Origin: CAWIJJ01 sp963836405
GTDB taxonomy: Bacteria; Acidobacteriota; Terriglobia; Bryobacterales; Bryobacteraceae
Reading direction: 5' to 3'
Length of the DNA stretch: 64,000 bases
Assembly (NCBI GenBank): GCA_963836405.1
Contig: CAWIJL010000014.1
Location: 86,163-150,162, forward strand
Every line of letters begins with the position of its first letter. The first letter of the stretch is position 1. The position numbers and the translations under genes are program-made. This document shows, in pieces, positions 56,169 through 64,000 of this stretch. Under the pieces are notes generated by a model. It ran no database searches. It was not told the DNA's origin and saw nothing but the letters and a program-made list of their open reading frames with translations.

Positions 56169-58934
56169 TTACCTCCGCACTTCCGCCTCGATCGCCTCCA
56201 GTTCTTTGCCGGCCTCGGCCCACTTGCCCTGCGAAGACAAGTCGCGATAGCGGCGCAGATGCTCCCGGACCCTGTCGAGTCGCGCCTGGTCCCCGGTTCC
56301 GCCGGTCGCTGCGGTGGTCGCTGGCGTGTAGGTGGCCGGCGAGGTCCTCGTCTCCGGAGTGCCGCTCGCCTGATTCACCAGTTGCTGCGCTCCGGCGGAA
56401 AGCTGCGACAGAGCCTGCTCGTAGCTGTCCGAGTAGATCACCCGGTTGCCGACCGCCAGGACCACCTTCTTCAACTGCGGCATGCTGCCTTCCGCGGCCT
56501 GGATGTAAATCGGGTTTACGTAGAGAAACGTGTTGCCCACCGGCAGCACCAGGATCTGGCCCCGTACCGCGCGGGAACCCTGTTGGTTCCACAGCGTCAG
56601 GTCCTTGCTGATGTTCTGGTCCTGGTTGATGAAGGCCGAAACGTTCATGGGCCCCGGGATGAGTTCCTGCTTGGAGAGCTGGAGCACGGTAATATCGCCC
56701 AATTTGTCGCCGTCGCACCGGCCCATCATGACGCCGATGAGGTTGTTCTTGTTCCGGGGCGTGAACGGGATCAGCAGCAGGAATTCCACCTTTTCCTCGC
56801 CCGGAAGGACCGCCATCACGTAGGTCGGGGTGGCGCGCGTGGTCGCGTTGTCCGGCCCCGAGGTGTGCATCGGGAGGTCCCACACGTCTTCCTTGTTGTA
56901 AAACGCCTGCGGGTCCGTCATGTGGTACGTGCGGTAGATTTCCGACTGCACGCGGAACAGCGTTTCCGGGTAGCGCGCATGGGCGCGCAGGTCGGCCGGC
57001 ATCTGCGACACGGGCAGGAAGAGGTCCGGAAAGAGCCGCTGGTAGGCCCCGATGATGGGATCGTCGGGCGCGAACACGTAGATTTGGGTGGTGCCGTCGT
57101 AGGCGTCCACCGTGGCCTTCACCGCGTTGCGGATGTAGTTGATGTTGCCCATCCCGGGCACGCTCACGGATCGCGAATAGGGATGCGCCGCCGAGGTGGT
57201 GTAGCCGTCCACTATCCACACCAGGCGCCCTTCGTCGGTCACCACCAGGTAGGGATCCGAGTCCCATGAAAGGAACCCAGACAGCGTCTGGAGCCGGTCA
57301 ACGACCTTACGGTGAATCATCATCCGGCTGTTCGGCGTGAGGTAGTCCGTCAGCAGAATGTTGGCCTCGCCCTCGTGGATGGCCGCCGCCATCCGCATCG
57401 GCAGCGAGGAGATGGGAAAGCCGCCTTTTCCTTCGTAAGTCGAGTAGGCGTTCTGCTCGCCGGAAGGGTAGTTGAACTCCTTTTGCGCCGTGTGCACGAA
57501 GATAGGCTCGTGGGTCGCCTCGCCGTAGTAGATCTCCGGCCGGGTCAGTTTGAGGCTGTTGGTGCGCACCTGCGGCGGGGCGTCGTCGATCAGCAGAAGG
57601 GGCAGCCCGTCGGGGGTCACCTTGCTCACTTCCGCCAGCACCAGGCCATAGCCGTGCGTGTAAATGAACGCCGGGTTGATCCAGTTGGCGCGCGCGTCGG
57701 GAAGCTGCGAGATGTCCAGTTCGCGCGGCGAGAGCAGCACCTGGCGGTACTGGCCGTCGATCATGTACCGGTCCACGTCGCTGTCCTGAAACGTGTAATA
57801 GGTGCGCAGCGCCTGCCGCTGCGTGATGGTGTCGTGGAACGGTTTCCATTCCCACAGACGCACGTTGTCTAGTTCCGCGCGATGCGCGTCGACGTCGATG
57901 GGCGCGTCCGGCACCGCTTTGAACTCGATCTGCCGGACGTTGGCCGCCAACCCGTACGCGTTCCGGGTGGCATGGATGTGGGCGTCGATATACGGGCGCT
58001 GCAGGGAGATCTCGTTGGGACGCACGTAGAGCGCCGAAACCGCGCGCGGTACGATGAACGCCACCAGCAGCGAGATGGCCATGGAAGCGGCGAGCACCCA
58101 CCGCCCCATCCACACGAGGCCGGCCGCCGCGATGGACGCCGCGATCAACAGCCATTGCAGCGGCAGCCCGACGTTCCGGTCCACGTAGTCGATTCCCACG
58201 AGGAAGGTGCCGTGTTCGTTATAGGCCATCTCGAAGCGGCCCAGGTAGAAGCGCAGGGCGAGCGAGAGCAGCAGGACCACCGCGGCCCCGCGGAGGAAGC
58301 GGGATTCGAGGCCGCCTTCCAGGCGCAGAAATCCCGGGTCGATCTCCTGCGCTTCCCGCATGTCCGGAAACTTGTAGCGCAACTGCCAGCCCCGCGCCGC
58401 CAGCCAGTACAGCAGGATACACAGGATGGCCAGCGCCAGCACCCAACCGCGCAGCATGCCGTAGAACGGAAGATCGAAGAGATAGAAGGAGAGCGGCTTG
58501 GCGAACACCGGATCGTGCCAGGCGGTTGCCACGGCCGGCAGCCCCCTCGAGCCTGCAAAACGCACCACGCTCCAGGTGTCGATGGACGCCGCGGATACGA
58601 TGTACCCCAGTCCGAGCAGCACGAGCGTGGCTACGCGGGCGTAGATGCGATGTTCGCGCAGGCTGGTTCCGGCGAACTTGAGCGCGCGGGCGTGCGCGAT
58701 CCACAATGCCGCGAAGGCCAACAGCGTGGCCAGCGCCAGCGGAGCCGCCGCGTAGTACAGCATACTGAACCAGGTATTCAACTGGCCCAGTTCCTTCCAC
58801 CATTGGATTTCGATGGCGTACCCAGCGAACGAACTTGCCGCCAGCAGTAGAACGACAAGCAGGACGACGATCGTGATCCGCGTGGCCGGGGAACCCGGTA
58901 CCCTGCGTCTCTCTTCCATTTCGAACCGTGCCAT
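56169..58934 (-). CDS. UPF0182-family large membrane protein
   Basis: 921 residues. Seven hydrophobic helices lie in the first ~310 residues (for example ITIVVLLVVLLLAASSFAGY). A large extracytoplasmic region follows with the UPF0182/COG1615 landmarks NPAFIYTHGYGLVLAEVSKV, EIYYGEATHEPIFVHT, SYTTSAAHPYS-like (DGYTTSAAHPYS), FYNKEDVWDLPMH and YVMAVLPGEEKVEFLLLIPF. Its molecular function is unknown. The gene ends shortly before tRNA-Met. Confidence 0.92.
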   Translation of the reverse strand: MARFEMEERRRVPGSPATRITIVVLLVVLLLAASSFAGYAIEIQWWKELGQLNTWFSMLYYAAAPLALATLLAFAALWIAHARALKFAGTSLREHRIYARVATLVLLGLGYIVSAASIDTWSVVRFAGSRGLPAVATAWHDPVFAKPLSFYLFDLPFYGMLRGWVLALAILCILLYWLAARGWQLRYKFPDMREAQEIDPGFLRLEGGLESRFLRGAAVVLLLSLALRFYLGRFEMAYNEHGTFLVGIDYVDRNVGLPLQWLLIAASIAAAGLVWMGRWVLAASMAISLLVAFIVPRAVSALYVRPNEISLQRPYIDAHIHATRNAYGLAANVRQIEFKAVPDAPIDVDAHRAELDNVRLWEWKPFHDTITQRQALRTYYTFQDSDVDRYMIDGQYRQVLLSPRELDISQLPDARANWINPAFIYTHGYGLVLAEVSKVTPDGLPLLLIDDAPPQVRTNSLKLTRPEIYYGEATHEPIFVHTAQKEFNYPSGEQNAYSTYEGKGGFPISSLPMRMAAAIHEGEANILLTDYLTPNSRMMIHRKVVDRLQTLSGFLSWDSDPYLVVTDEGRLVWIVDGYTTSAAHPYSRSVSVPGMGNINYIRNAVKATVDAYDGTTQIYVFAPDDPIIGAYQRLFPDLFLPVSQMPADLRAHARYPETLFRVQSEIYRTYHMTDPQAFYNKEDVWDLPMHTSGPDNATTRATPTYVMAVLPGEEKVEFLLLIPFTPRNKNNLIGVMMGRCDGDKLGDITVLQLSKQELIPGPMNVSAFINQDQNISKDLTLWNQQGSRAVRGQILVLPVGNTFLYVNPIYIQAAEGSMPQLKKVVLAVGNRVIYSDSYEQALSQLSAGAQQLVNQASGTPETRTSPATYTPATTAATGGTGDQARLDRVREHLRRYRDLSSQGKWAEAGKELEAIEAEVRR

Positions 58935-59088
58935 GCCCCAAGCGTAGCACCGGCGGCGGCGCGTGATACCGGAAGGGGTATTTCCCGGTCCTCTGCTCCT
59001 TCAACTTGGCTGAACCTTCGACCCAGGATGAATCGTCTATTTGGTAAGATGGAAAATCCGGTCTGGATTCCAAGCTTGGGGTAAGTGA

Positions 59089-59805
59089 TTGAAGTTAAGC
59101 GTTCTCGTCTCCCTATTTCTGTGCAGCTTTACGGTTGTTGGCGCCCGTCCAGGAGTGGATGCGATGGCGCCGGAAATCGTTCTGGAGCATTTCTGGGCAG
59201 CCAGCAGCAGCCAGGAACATGTGCTCAAAAACGCTTCAATGGAAGTGGAGATGGCGGCCACGCTGCCGAAGCTGCACAAGGCGGGCAAGTTGTTCGCGTT
59301 GCGGCGCATCTCCGACCTGGGCCGGATCACTTACGAAAAACTTCGCTTCGAAGGCGACGGCACGGTGAAGAACCAGGTTATCGCGCGGTATCTGAAGGCG
59401 GAAGCCGAAGCGCAGCGCGACCAGTCGCCCGCGGTGGCGGTGACACCGGCGAACTACAAGTTCAAGTACAAGGGCACCGAAATCGCCGATGGCCGCGAAG
59501 TTCACGTGTTTGAAGTCAACCCCAGGAAGAAACGGCAGGGCCTGTTTAAGGGGCAAATCTGGATCGACGCCGAAACGTGCCTGCGCGTGCGCGAGTCCGG
59601 GCACCTGGTGAAGAATCCCTCCATTTTCCTCAAGCGCATCGAGTTCGTTCGTAAGTACGACATCGTCAACGGCATCTCCGTCCCGCGGCAGGTGCAGAGC
59701 ACGGTCAACACGCGCCTGGTGGGCAAGGCCGAACTGACGATCGATTTCACGAAGGTCGCAATCGAAGATGGCAAGCGCGACGTGGCCGACCTCGGCGCGC
59801 AGTAG
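59089..59805 (+). CDS. Secreted outer-membrane lipoprotein-sorting-like beta protein
   Basis: 238 residues from TTG 59089. A signal peptide (KLSVLVSLFLCSFTVVGA) is followed by a half-barrel type fold related to LolA/LolB-like proteins: YKFKYKGTEIADGREVHVFE, QGLFKGQIWIDAETCLRVRE and IEFVRKYDIVNGISVPRQV. This pattern is common to outer-membrane lipoprotein-sorting-like proteins. No catalytic site is seen. It lies 48 bases before hpnJ on the same strand. Confidence 0.7.
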   Translation: MKLSVLVSLFLCSFTVVGARPGVDAMAPEIVLEHFWAASSSQEHVLKNASMEVEMAATLPKLHKAGKLFALRRISDLGRITYEKLRFEGDGTVKNQVIARYLKAEAEAQRDQSPAVAVTPANYKFKYKGTEIADGREVHVFEVNPRKKRQGLFKGQIWIDAETCLRVRESGHLVKNPSIFLKRIEFVRKYDIVNGISVPRQVQSTVNTRLVGKAELTIDFTKVAIEDGKRDVADLGAQ

Positions 59806-59853
59806 TGCGGGCGGGCGGCCGGCGCAACGGCGCGGCGCGCTCCAGGAGAACCG

Positions 59854-60738
59854 ATGAGAACGCTGTTTCTGAATCCCCCGTCTTTTGAAGGCTTCGACGG
59901 CGGCGCCAGTTCGCGCTGGCCGGCTTCCCGGGAAATCGAATCCTACTGGTACCCGGTCTGGCTCTGCTACCCCGCCGGTATGCTGCCCGACAGCAAGGTG
60001 GTGGATGCGCCTCCGCACAAAATTTCCATCGAGCAGACGGTGGCCATGGCGCGGGATTTCGAACTGCTCGTGCTCTACACCTCTACTCCCGGCTTCCACG
60101 TGGACGTGAAGATGGCGGAAATGATGAAGGACTCGAACCCCAAGCTGCGGGTCGCCTTCGTCGGTCCGCCGGTCACCACCGAACCGGAGAAAACGCTTCA
60201 GGGAACCAAGGCCATCGACTTCGTGGTGCGCCGCGAATTCGATCACCAGATCGCCGCTTACGCCCGCGGCGCCTGCCTCGAAGACCTTCCCGGCGTCAGC
60301 TACCGCAAGAACGGATTCGTGGTCAACAATCCCGAAGCGCCCGCGATCGAGGACCTGGACTCTCTGCCGTGGGTGACGCAGGTCTACAAGCGCGACCTCG
60401 ACATCACGCGGTACAACGTTCCGTTCCTGCTCAATCCGTTCATCTCGTTCTACACTTCGCGCGGCTGCCCGGCCCTGTGCACGTTCTGCCTCTGGCCGCA
60501 GACGCATTCGGGCCACCGCTGGCGCCTGCGCTCCTCCGACGACGTGGCCAACGAAGTCCGCTACGCCCTGGAGCAATTCCCGAACGTCAAGGAAATCTTC
60601 TTTGACGACGACACCTTCAACTACCGCAAGGAACGCACGATCGAGCTGTGCCGGAAGCTGAAGCCGCTCAACTTCACATGGTCCTGCACATCGCGCGTCA
60701 CCACCGATTACGACACCCTCAAGGCCATGAAAGAGGCC
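59854..60738 (+). CDS. hpnJ: HpnJ-like hopanoid-associated B12/radical-SAM protein, cut at the junction
   Basis: It opens MRTLFLNPPSFEGFDGGASS, the hallmark of HpnJ. A B12-binding-like domain (about 1-150) and a radical-SAM core with CPALCTFC (SAM cluster) follow, then EIFFDDDTFNYRKERTIELC. HpnJ family members help build the hopanoid side chain (ribosyl hopane ring contraction to the cyclitol ether). After TTDYDTLKAMKEA the family sequence should continue GCRLL-like, but instead unrelated actinobacterial sequence starts. About 180 residues of the C-terminus are therefore missing. The cause looks like an assembly join, not a natural truncation. Confidence 0.85.
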
Positions 60739-60752
60739 GATGGCGAGCCAGC
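60736..60752. other. Probable chimeric junction between two genomes
   Basis: Plus-strand HpnJ coding ends here, and on the other strand a thiolase-like frame (DVAELYDGFSWLA) begins abruptly. Base composition and indel density change at the same point. The bases gatggcgagcc fit neither gene family clearly. Confidence 0.7.
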
Positions 60753-61644
60753 TGAATCCGTCGTAGAGCTCGGCTACGTCGACGTCGGCGGGCCGGAGGT
60801 CGGTGCACGACCACATATGGGCGGCGGCGTCGCGGGGGGCATCGTCGTCATGTCGTCCCACTGGTCCCACGACGGCCGGCCGTGCAGCGCGGTGCCGACC
60901 GCTTCGATCCGCGCCACGGAATGGTCGACCGAGCCGGCGTGCTCGGCGACCGACACAACGACCGCGGTCGACCCGTCGACCGGTACGTCGCAGTCGAACA
61001 GGCAGAACGGTGTGGTGATCATGCGCGCCGCGAAGTAGTCGTCGATCGACATCGGCTCGCGGAAGATCGCGGCGGGATTGAGGCCGGCGTTACGCGCGGT
61101 CGTTCAGCGCGATCTGCGCCATCTGCTCACGGGTCGTGCCGAACTCGTGGAAGTGGCGCTGTGCGTTCATCGCGAGCCAGTTGGCTGCGGAGTACGCGCG
61201 AAACGGGAGCGACCACTGAAACGGCCGCCGATCCGGTGGTGCCGACACCGATCCCCGCTCGCCTGCCGCTGCCTTGCGCGGTCGACTCGGTGACCGTGCG
61301 GTACACGAGCACGTGCCGGGGGCCCGCCCACGACCGCCATCACCGCGTTGATGACCGCCTGGATCTGCGCGGGGCCTTCGGGACTGCCGCTGTGCCAGTT
61401 GAGCGACAGGCGCAGGGCGTCCTGCACGGTGGGCGTGCCCGGTCCCGCGTTGCCCGACACGTCGCCGATGACCGAACCGGAGATACGTCGCGAGGCCGTC
61501 GATCTCGGCGACGGTCAATCCCGCGTCGGCGATCGCCGCCGGCGCGGCCTCGATCGTGAGGTCGGGCTCGTCGCGTCCGAGCCGGCGCCCGACGGCCGAC
61601 TGCCCGATCCCCGAGATGATTGCCCGCTGCTCGGCGTTGTTCAT
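60739..61644 (-). pseudogene. Lipid-transfer/thiolase-like protein (SCP-x thiolase family), multiply frameshifted and truncated
   Basis: Starting at ATG 61644 (MNNAEQRAIISGIGQSAVGR), pieces in several frames follow thiolase order: AAPAAIADAGLTVAEIDGLA, QDALRLSLNWHSG with VINAVMAVVGG, AYSAANWLAMNAQRHFHEFG, FREPMSIDDYFAARMITTPF with CLFDCDVPVDGSTAVVVS, and LRPADVDVAELYDGFSW. The C-terminus is lost at the junction. At least four indels occur in 900 bases, suggesting low-quality sequence. Actinobacterial members act with DUF35 partners in thiolysis or retro-aldol cleavage of acyl-CoA and sterol side chains. Confidence 0.72.
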
Positions 61645-61975
61645 GCGGCTGCGACCTCCGGCCCTCCATCGCCCGTGCGGCGCGGATGCCGCGTCCGGGC
61701 GGTCGGTTCTGCGCCTGGCTGTTCATGCGGCTGCGACCTCCGGCCCTCCATCGCCCGTGCGGCGGGGGTGCCGCCGTCCGGGCGGTCGGATCTGCGCCTG
61801 GCTGTTCATGCGGCTGCGACCTCCGGCCCTCCATCGCCCGTGCGGCGCGGATGCCGCCGTCCGGGCCGTGGGATCTGCGCCTGGCTGTTCATGCGGCTGC
61901 GACCTCCGGCCCTCCATCGCCCATGCGGCGCGGATGCCGCCGTCCGGGCCGTCGGATCTGCGCCGGGCTGCTCAT
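61639..61975 (-). repeat. Four tandem 83-bp repeats forming ATGA-linked mini-ORFs
   Basis: Unit starts are at 61639, 61721, 61804 and 61887, so spacing is 82, 83 and 83, with 83 to the next boundary at 61970. Read on the minus strand, each unit starts with ATG overlapping the previous TGA. Three units encode a 28-residue peptide (MNSQAQIRPPGRRHPRR..., ending GDGGPEVAAA): 61889-61975, 61806-61892 and 61723-61809. The unit beside the thiolase has lost one base, so its frame does not end at the thiolase ATG. The array links the DUF35 stop to the thiolase start. Confidence 0.88.
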
Positions 61976-62379
61976 GCCGAGACCGGTCGGAAGAGCGGCA
62001 GGTACACCGGTGCCCGGTCCTCGAACACGACCTCGACCGGCATGCCGATGTGCACGGCGTCGGGATCGACGTCGACGAGGTTCGTGGTGAGGCGGACGTC
62101 GGGCTGCTCGTCGATCGCGACCAGCGCGATCACGTACACGTCGCCCGCGCCGTCCCACGGCTGATGGTTCACCGTGAACGAGTGGACGGTGGCGCGACCG
62201 CTCACCTCGGCCGGTGCGGTCTCGCGGTGCTCGCAGCGCGGGCAGTCGGGCGCGGGCGGGTGGATCAGGTACGAGCAGGCGTCGCAGCGCAGGAAGCGCA
62301 ACCGCCCGTCGGCGCCCGACGTCCAGAAGAACACGCTCAGCTGGTCGAGATCGGGCAGCACCCGGAAGGTGGGGGACAT
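61972..62379 (-). CDS. DUF35 zinc-ribbon OB-fold protein
   Basis: 135 residues. The N-terminal rubredoxin-like zinc ribbon CDACSYLIHPPAPDCPRC is followed by an OB fold (SGRATVHSFTVNHQPWDGAG, VIALVAIDEQPDVRLTTNLV). DUF35 proteins pair with thiolases or MaoC-like hydratases and contribute to acyl-CoA (often sterol) metabolism, as ChsH2-type subunits do. ATG 62379 follows one base after the livF stop. Its own stop overlaps the first mini-ORF of the 83-bp repeat. The reading frame is intact, unlike its neighbours. Confidence 0.85.
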   Translation of the reverse strand: MSPTFRVLPDLDQLSVFFWTSGADGRLRFLRCDACSYLIHPPAPDCPRCEHRETAPAEVSGRATVHSFTVNHQPWDGAGDVYVIALVAIDEQPDVRLTTNLVDVDPDAVHIGMPVEVVFEDRAPVYLPLFRPVSA

Positions 62380-62380
62380 C

Positions 62381-63105
62381 TCAATGCGGCTCGAGGTGCG
62401 AATGCGTCGCGAGCAGGCGGTCGGAGGCGTTGCCCAAGTCGTCGACGGACCCGTTGAACACGACTTCGCCGTGCTGGAGCACGACGACCGACTGCGCGAG
62501 CGACACCGCGCGCGCGACGTACTGCTCGACGATGAGCAGCGCGGCGCCGGCTTCGTTGACGTGCCGGAGCGTCGCGTACAGCTCGTCGATGATCTTGGGT
62601 GCGAGTCCGAGCGACAGCTCGTCGACGACGAGGAGGCGCGGCGGATCGACGAGCACCCGCGCGAGCGAGAGCATGCGTTGCTCGCCGCCCGACAGCGTGC
62701 CCGCGTCCTGTCCGCGCCGTTCGCCCAGACGCGGGAACAGCGCGACGCGCGCTCCAACCCCGTGGCGATCTCCTTGCGGGAGCGATCGCGCGGAAGCTCA
62801 GCGTGAGGTTCTCCTCGACGGTGAGCGAGCCGAAAACCGAGCGGCCCTCCGGCGCGTGCACGATGCCGAGCGCGCGAGATCTGCCACGCCTTGCGGCGCG
62901 AGATGTCGTTGGCTTCGAACAGCAGCGATCCGCTCTGGACCGGCACGAGACCGGTGACGACCCGCGCGATCGTGGACTTGCCCGCCCCGTTGGCGCCGAG
63001 CAGCGCGACGGCCCCTCCTTCCGGTACGGCGAACGACACGTCGAAGATCGCGCGGAACGGCCCGTAGCCCGCCGAGACGTCGCGGAGCTCCAGGAGTTGG
63101 CTCAC
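62381..63105 (-). pseudogene. livF: Branched-chain amino acid-type ABC ATPase LivF-like, frameshifted
   Basis: GTG 63105 overlaps the livG stop. The first frame has LRDVSAGYGPFRAIFDVSFA and Walker A LLGANGAGKSTIARVVTGL. The second frame gives VHAPEGRSVFGSLTVEENL. The third gives the LSGGEQ signature region (GGEQRMLSLARVLVDPPRLL) and Walker B VVDELSLGLAPKI, ending GNASDRLLATHSHLEPH. The family (LivF) powers uptake of branched-chain amino acids, or in actinobacteria various carboxylates and acyl compounds. Two or more indels split the gene, probably sequence errors. Confidence 0.78.
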
Positions 63106-63900
63106 GACGGTTCGCCACCGACCGACGTCTCGCCGAGGTACGCCTCGCGCACCCGGGCGTCCTGGAGCACCTCGGCCGCGGGGCCCTCCGCGATCAGCGG
63201 GCCGAAGTCGAGCACGTAGATCCGCTCGACGAGGTCGATCACCATGTCGATGTCGTGCTCGACGAGCAGCATCGCGGTGCCGCTTCTCGGCGTGCACCGC
63301 CCGCAGTGTCTGCGTGAGCGCGCGCGTCTCGTCACGGTCGAGCCCCGACGACGGCTCGTCGAGCAAGAGCAGGCGCGGCTCGGTCATGCAGCGCGCGTCC
63401 CACCTCCACCAACCGGGCCCGACCGAGGCTGAGCGCTTCGATCGGCCGGTCGGCGTCGGCGGTGAGGCCGAGCAGCTCGAGCGTCGCGTCGACGCGCGCC
63501 TTCTCTTCGGTGCCGGCCCGCCCGATTCCGAGGATGTCCTTCCACAGCGCTCCGCTGCCGCGGCGGGCGCGGTCGGCCACGAGGAGGTGCTCGCGCACGG
63601 TCATGCCCGAGAACAGCTCGATGCGTTGGAAGGTGCGCCCGATGCCGAGGCGCGGCGCGCTTGTGCGTCGGGAGCGCCGCTGATGTCCCCCCGTGAACCG
63701 CACCGTGCCGCCGTTCGGGCGCAACCCGCCCGAGGAGACAGTTGAAGAACGTGGTCTTGCCCGCGCCGTTGGGGCCGATGAGGCCGACGATCTCGCGCTC
63801 GCTTACGGCGAGACCGACCTCGGAGAGCGCGGTGATGCCCGCGAAGCGCAGCGTGATGTTCTCGGCGACGAGCAGCGGTTCGCGCGCTGTCCGGCGTCAC
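63102..63900 (-). pseudogene. livG: Branched-chain amino acid-type ABC ATPase LivG-like, multiply frameshifted
   Basis: LivG order is seen across frames: EPLLVAENITLRFAGITALS, Walker A LIGPNGAGKTTFFNCLLGR, GIGRTFQRIELFSGMTVREH, the region LSLGRARLVEVGRAL, MTEPRLLLLDEPSSGLD, and LLVEHDIDMVIDLVERIYVL with VREAYLGETSVGGEPS at the end. The signature (LSGGQ-type) is degenerate as read. At least four indels occur. GTG at 63900 overlaps the preceding stop. It should work with LivF and membrane subunits of a branched-chain-type importer. Confidence 0.75.
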
Positions 63901-64000
63901 GCGCGGCGCTCCACGACGCCGCCGGTGGAGGCGACCGGCGCGGCCACGGTGGCCGCGTCGGTCGGCTGCAACTGCTCGCGCGGGCTGCTGCGACCGCTCG
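63897..64000 (-). CDS. C-terminal end of an upstream gene, probably a LivM/LivH-type permease
   Basis: The frame entering at 64000 reads a hydrophilic tail (SSPREQLQPTDAATVAAPVA, then STGGVVERRA) and stops at TGA 63897, overlapping the livG start by GTGA. No membrane helix is left in the visible piece. Permease identity is inferred only from usual liv gene order. Confidence 0.35.
   Translation of the reverse strand, partial: SGRSSPREQLQPTDAATVAAPVASTGGVVERRA

Noticed and set aside
61639..61975. CRISPR array
   Set aside because: Units are contiguous 83-bp repeats without unique spacers, and they code for peptides.

Overview
The first ~60.7 kb reads as one stretch of an Acidobacteriota genome, most like the Bryobacteraceae/Solibacter group. 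The grounds are Oar-like TonB receptors with an N-terminal carboxypeptidase-regulatory domain, several secreted glycoside hydrolases, ECF sigma/CHAT/subtilase gene sets, Tat-type secreted enzymes, and high GC with frequent GTG and TTG starts. From about base 60,738 to the end the sequence changes: it resembles an actinobacterium, is richer in GC, lies on the minus strand and is full of frameshifts. The change falls inside a radical-SAM gene, so the join is most likely an assembly or read chimera, and the two parts should be interpreted separately.

Layout. 1-2,532: two related membrane sensor kinases, one cut by the window edge and one frameshifted. 2,774-7,071: a tightly overlapping minus-strand operon rimO-yacG-pgpA-NHL/IPT protein-cinA. 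7,194-14,609: a secreted GH5-like hydrolase, a small lipocalin-like protein, a heparinase-like lyase, a transketolase, a membrane hydrolase and a glutathione peroxidase. 14,675-20,351: a HIT protein and a complete peptide/nickel-type ABC transporter (two ATPases, two permeases, binding protein). This runs by start/stop overlap into 20,348-26,722: an ECF sigma factor, a TPR-CHAT protease-like protein, a zinc-motif anti-sigma-like protein, a subtilase carrying an octapeptide repeat between its catalytic Asp and His, and two small coupled unknowns. This is the best candidate for an undescribed system.

26,942-35,313: a plant-polysaccharide cluster (GH172-type, SGNH esterase, M28 peptidase, GH127, GH31), with several genes broken by single-base frameshifts. 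35,485-38,928: a mobile or defence-like patch with a TIM-barrel pseudogene, an ImmA/IrrE C-terminal fragment, a terminase split into separate ATPase and nuclease genes, and a basic-N-terminus protein. 38,804-52,574: a GH50-like hydrolase, a TonB receptor coupled to a VWA protein, and two tandem paralogous TonB receptors, each ending in a matching hairpin terminator. 52,922-58,934: a lone creatinase-N domain, an amidase, an ORF6N protein, coding-like debris, tRNA-Met(CAT) and a UPF0182 membrane protein. 59,089-60,738: a secreted outer-membrane-type protein and a truncated HpnJ.

60,738-64,000 (foreign part): livG and livF branched-chain ABC ATPases, a DUF35 OB-fold protein and a lipid-transfer/thiolase-like protein, as in actinobacterial acyl-CoA or sterol degradation operons. 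Between the last two lie four copies of an 83-bp repeat. Each copy is itself a mini-ORF linked to the next by an ATGA overlap.
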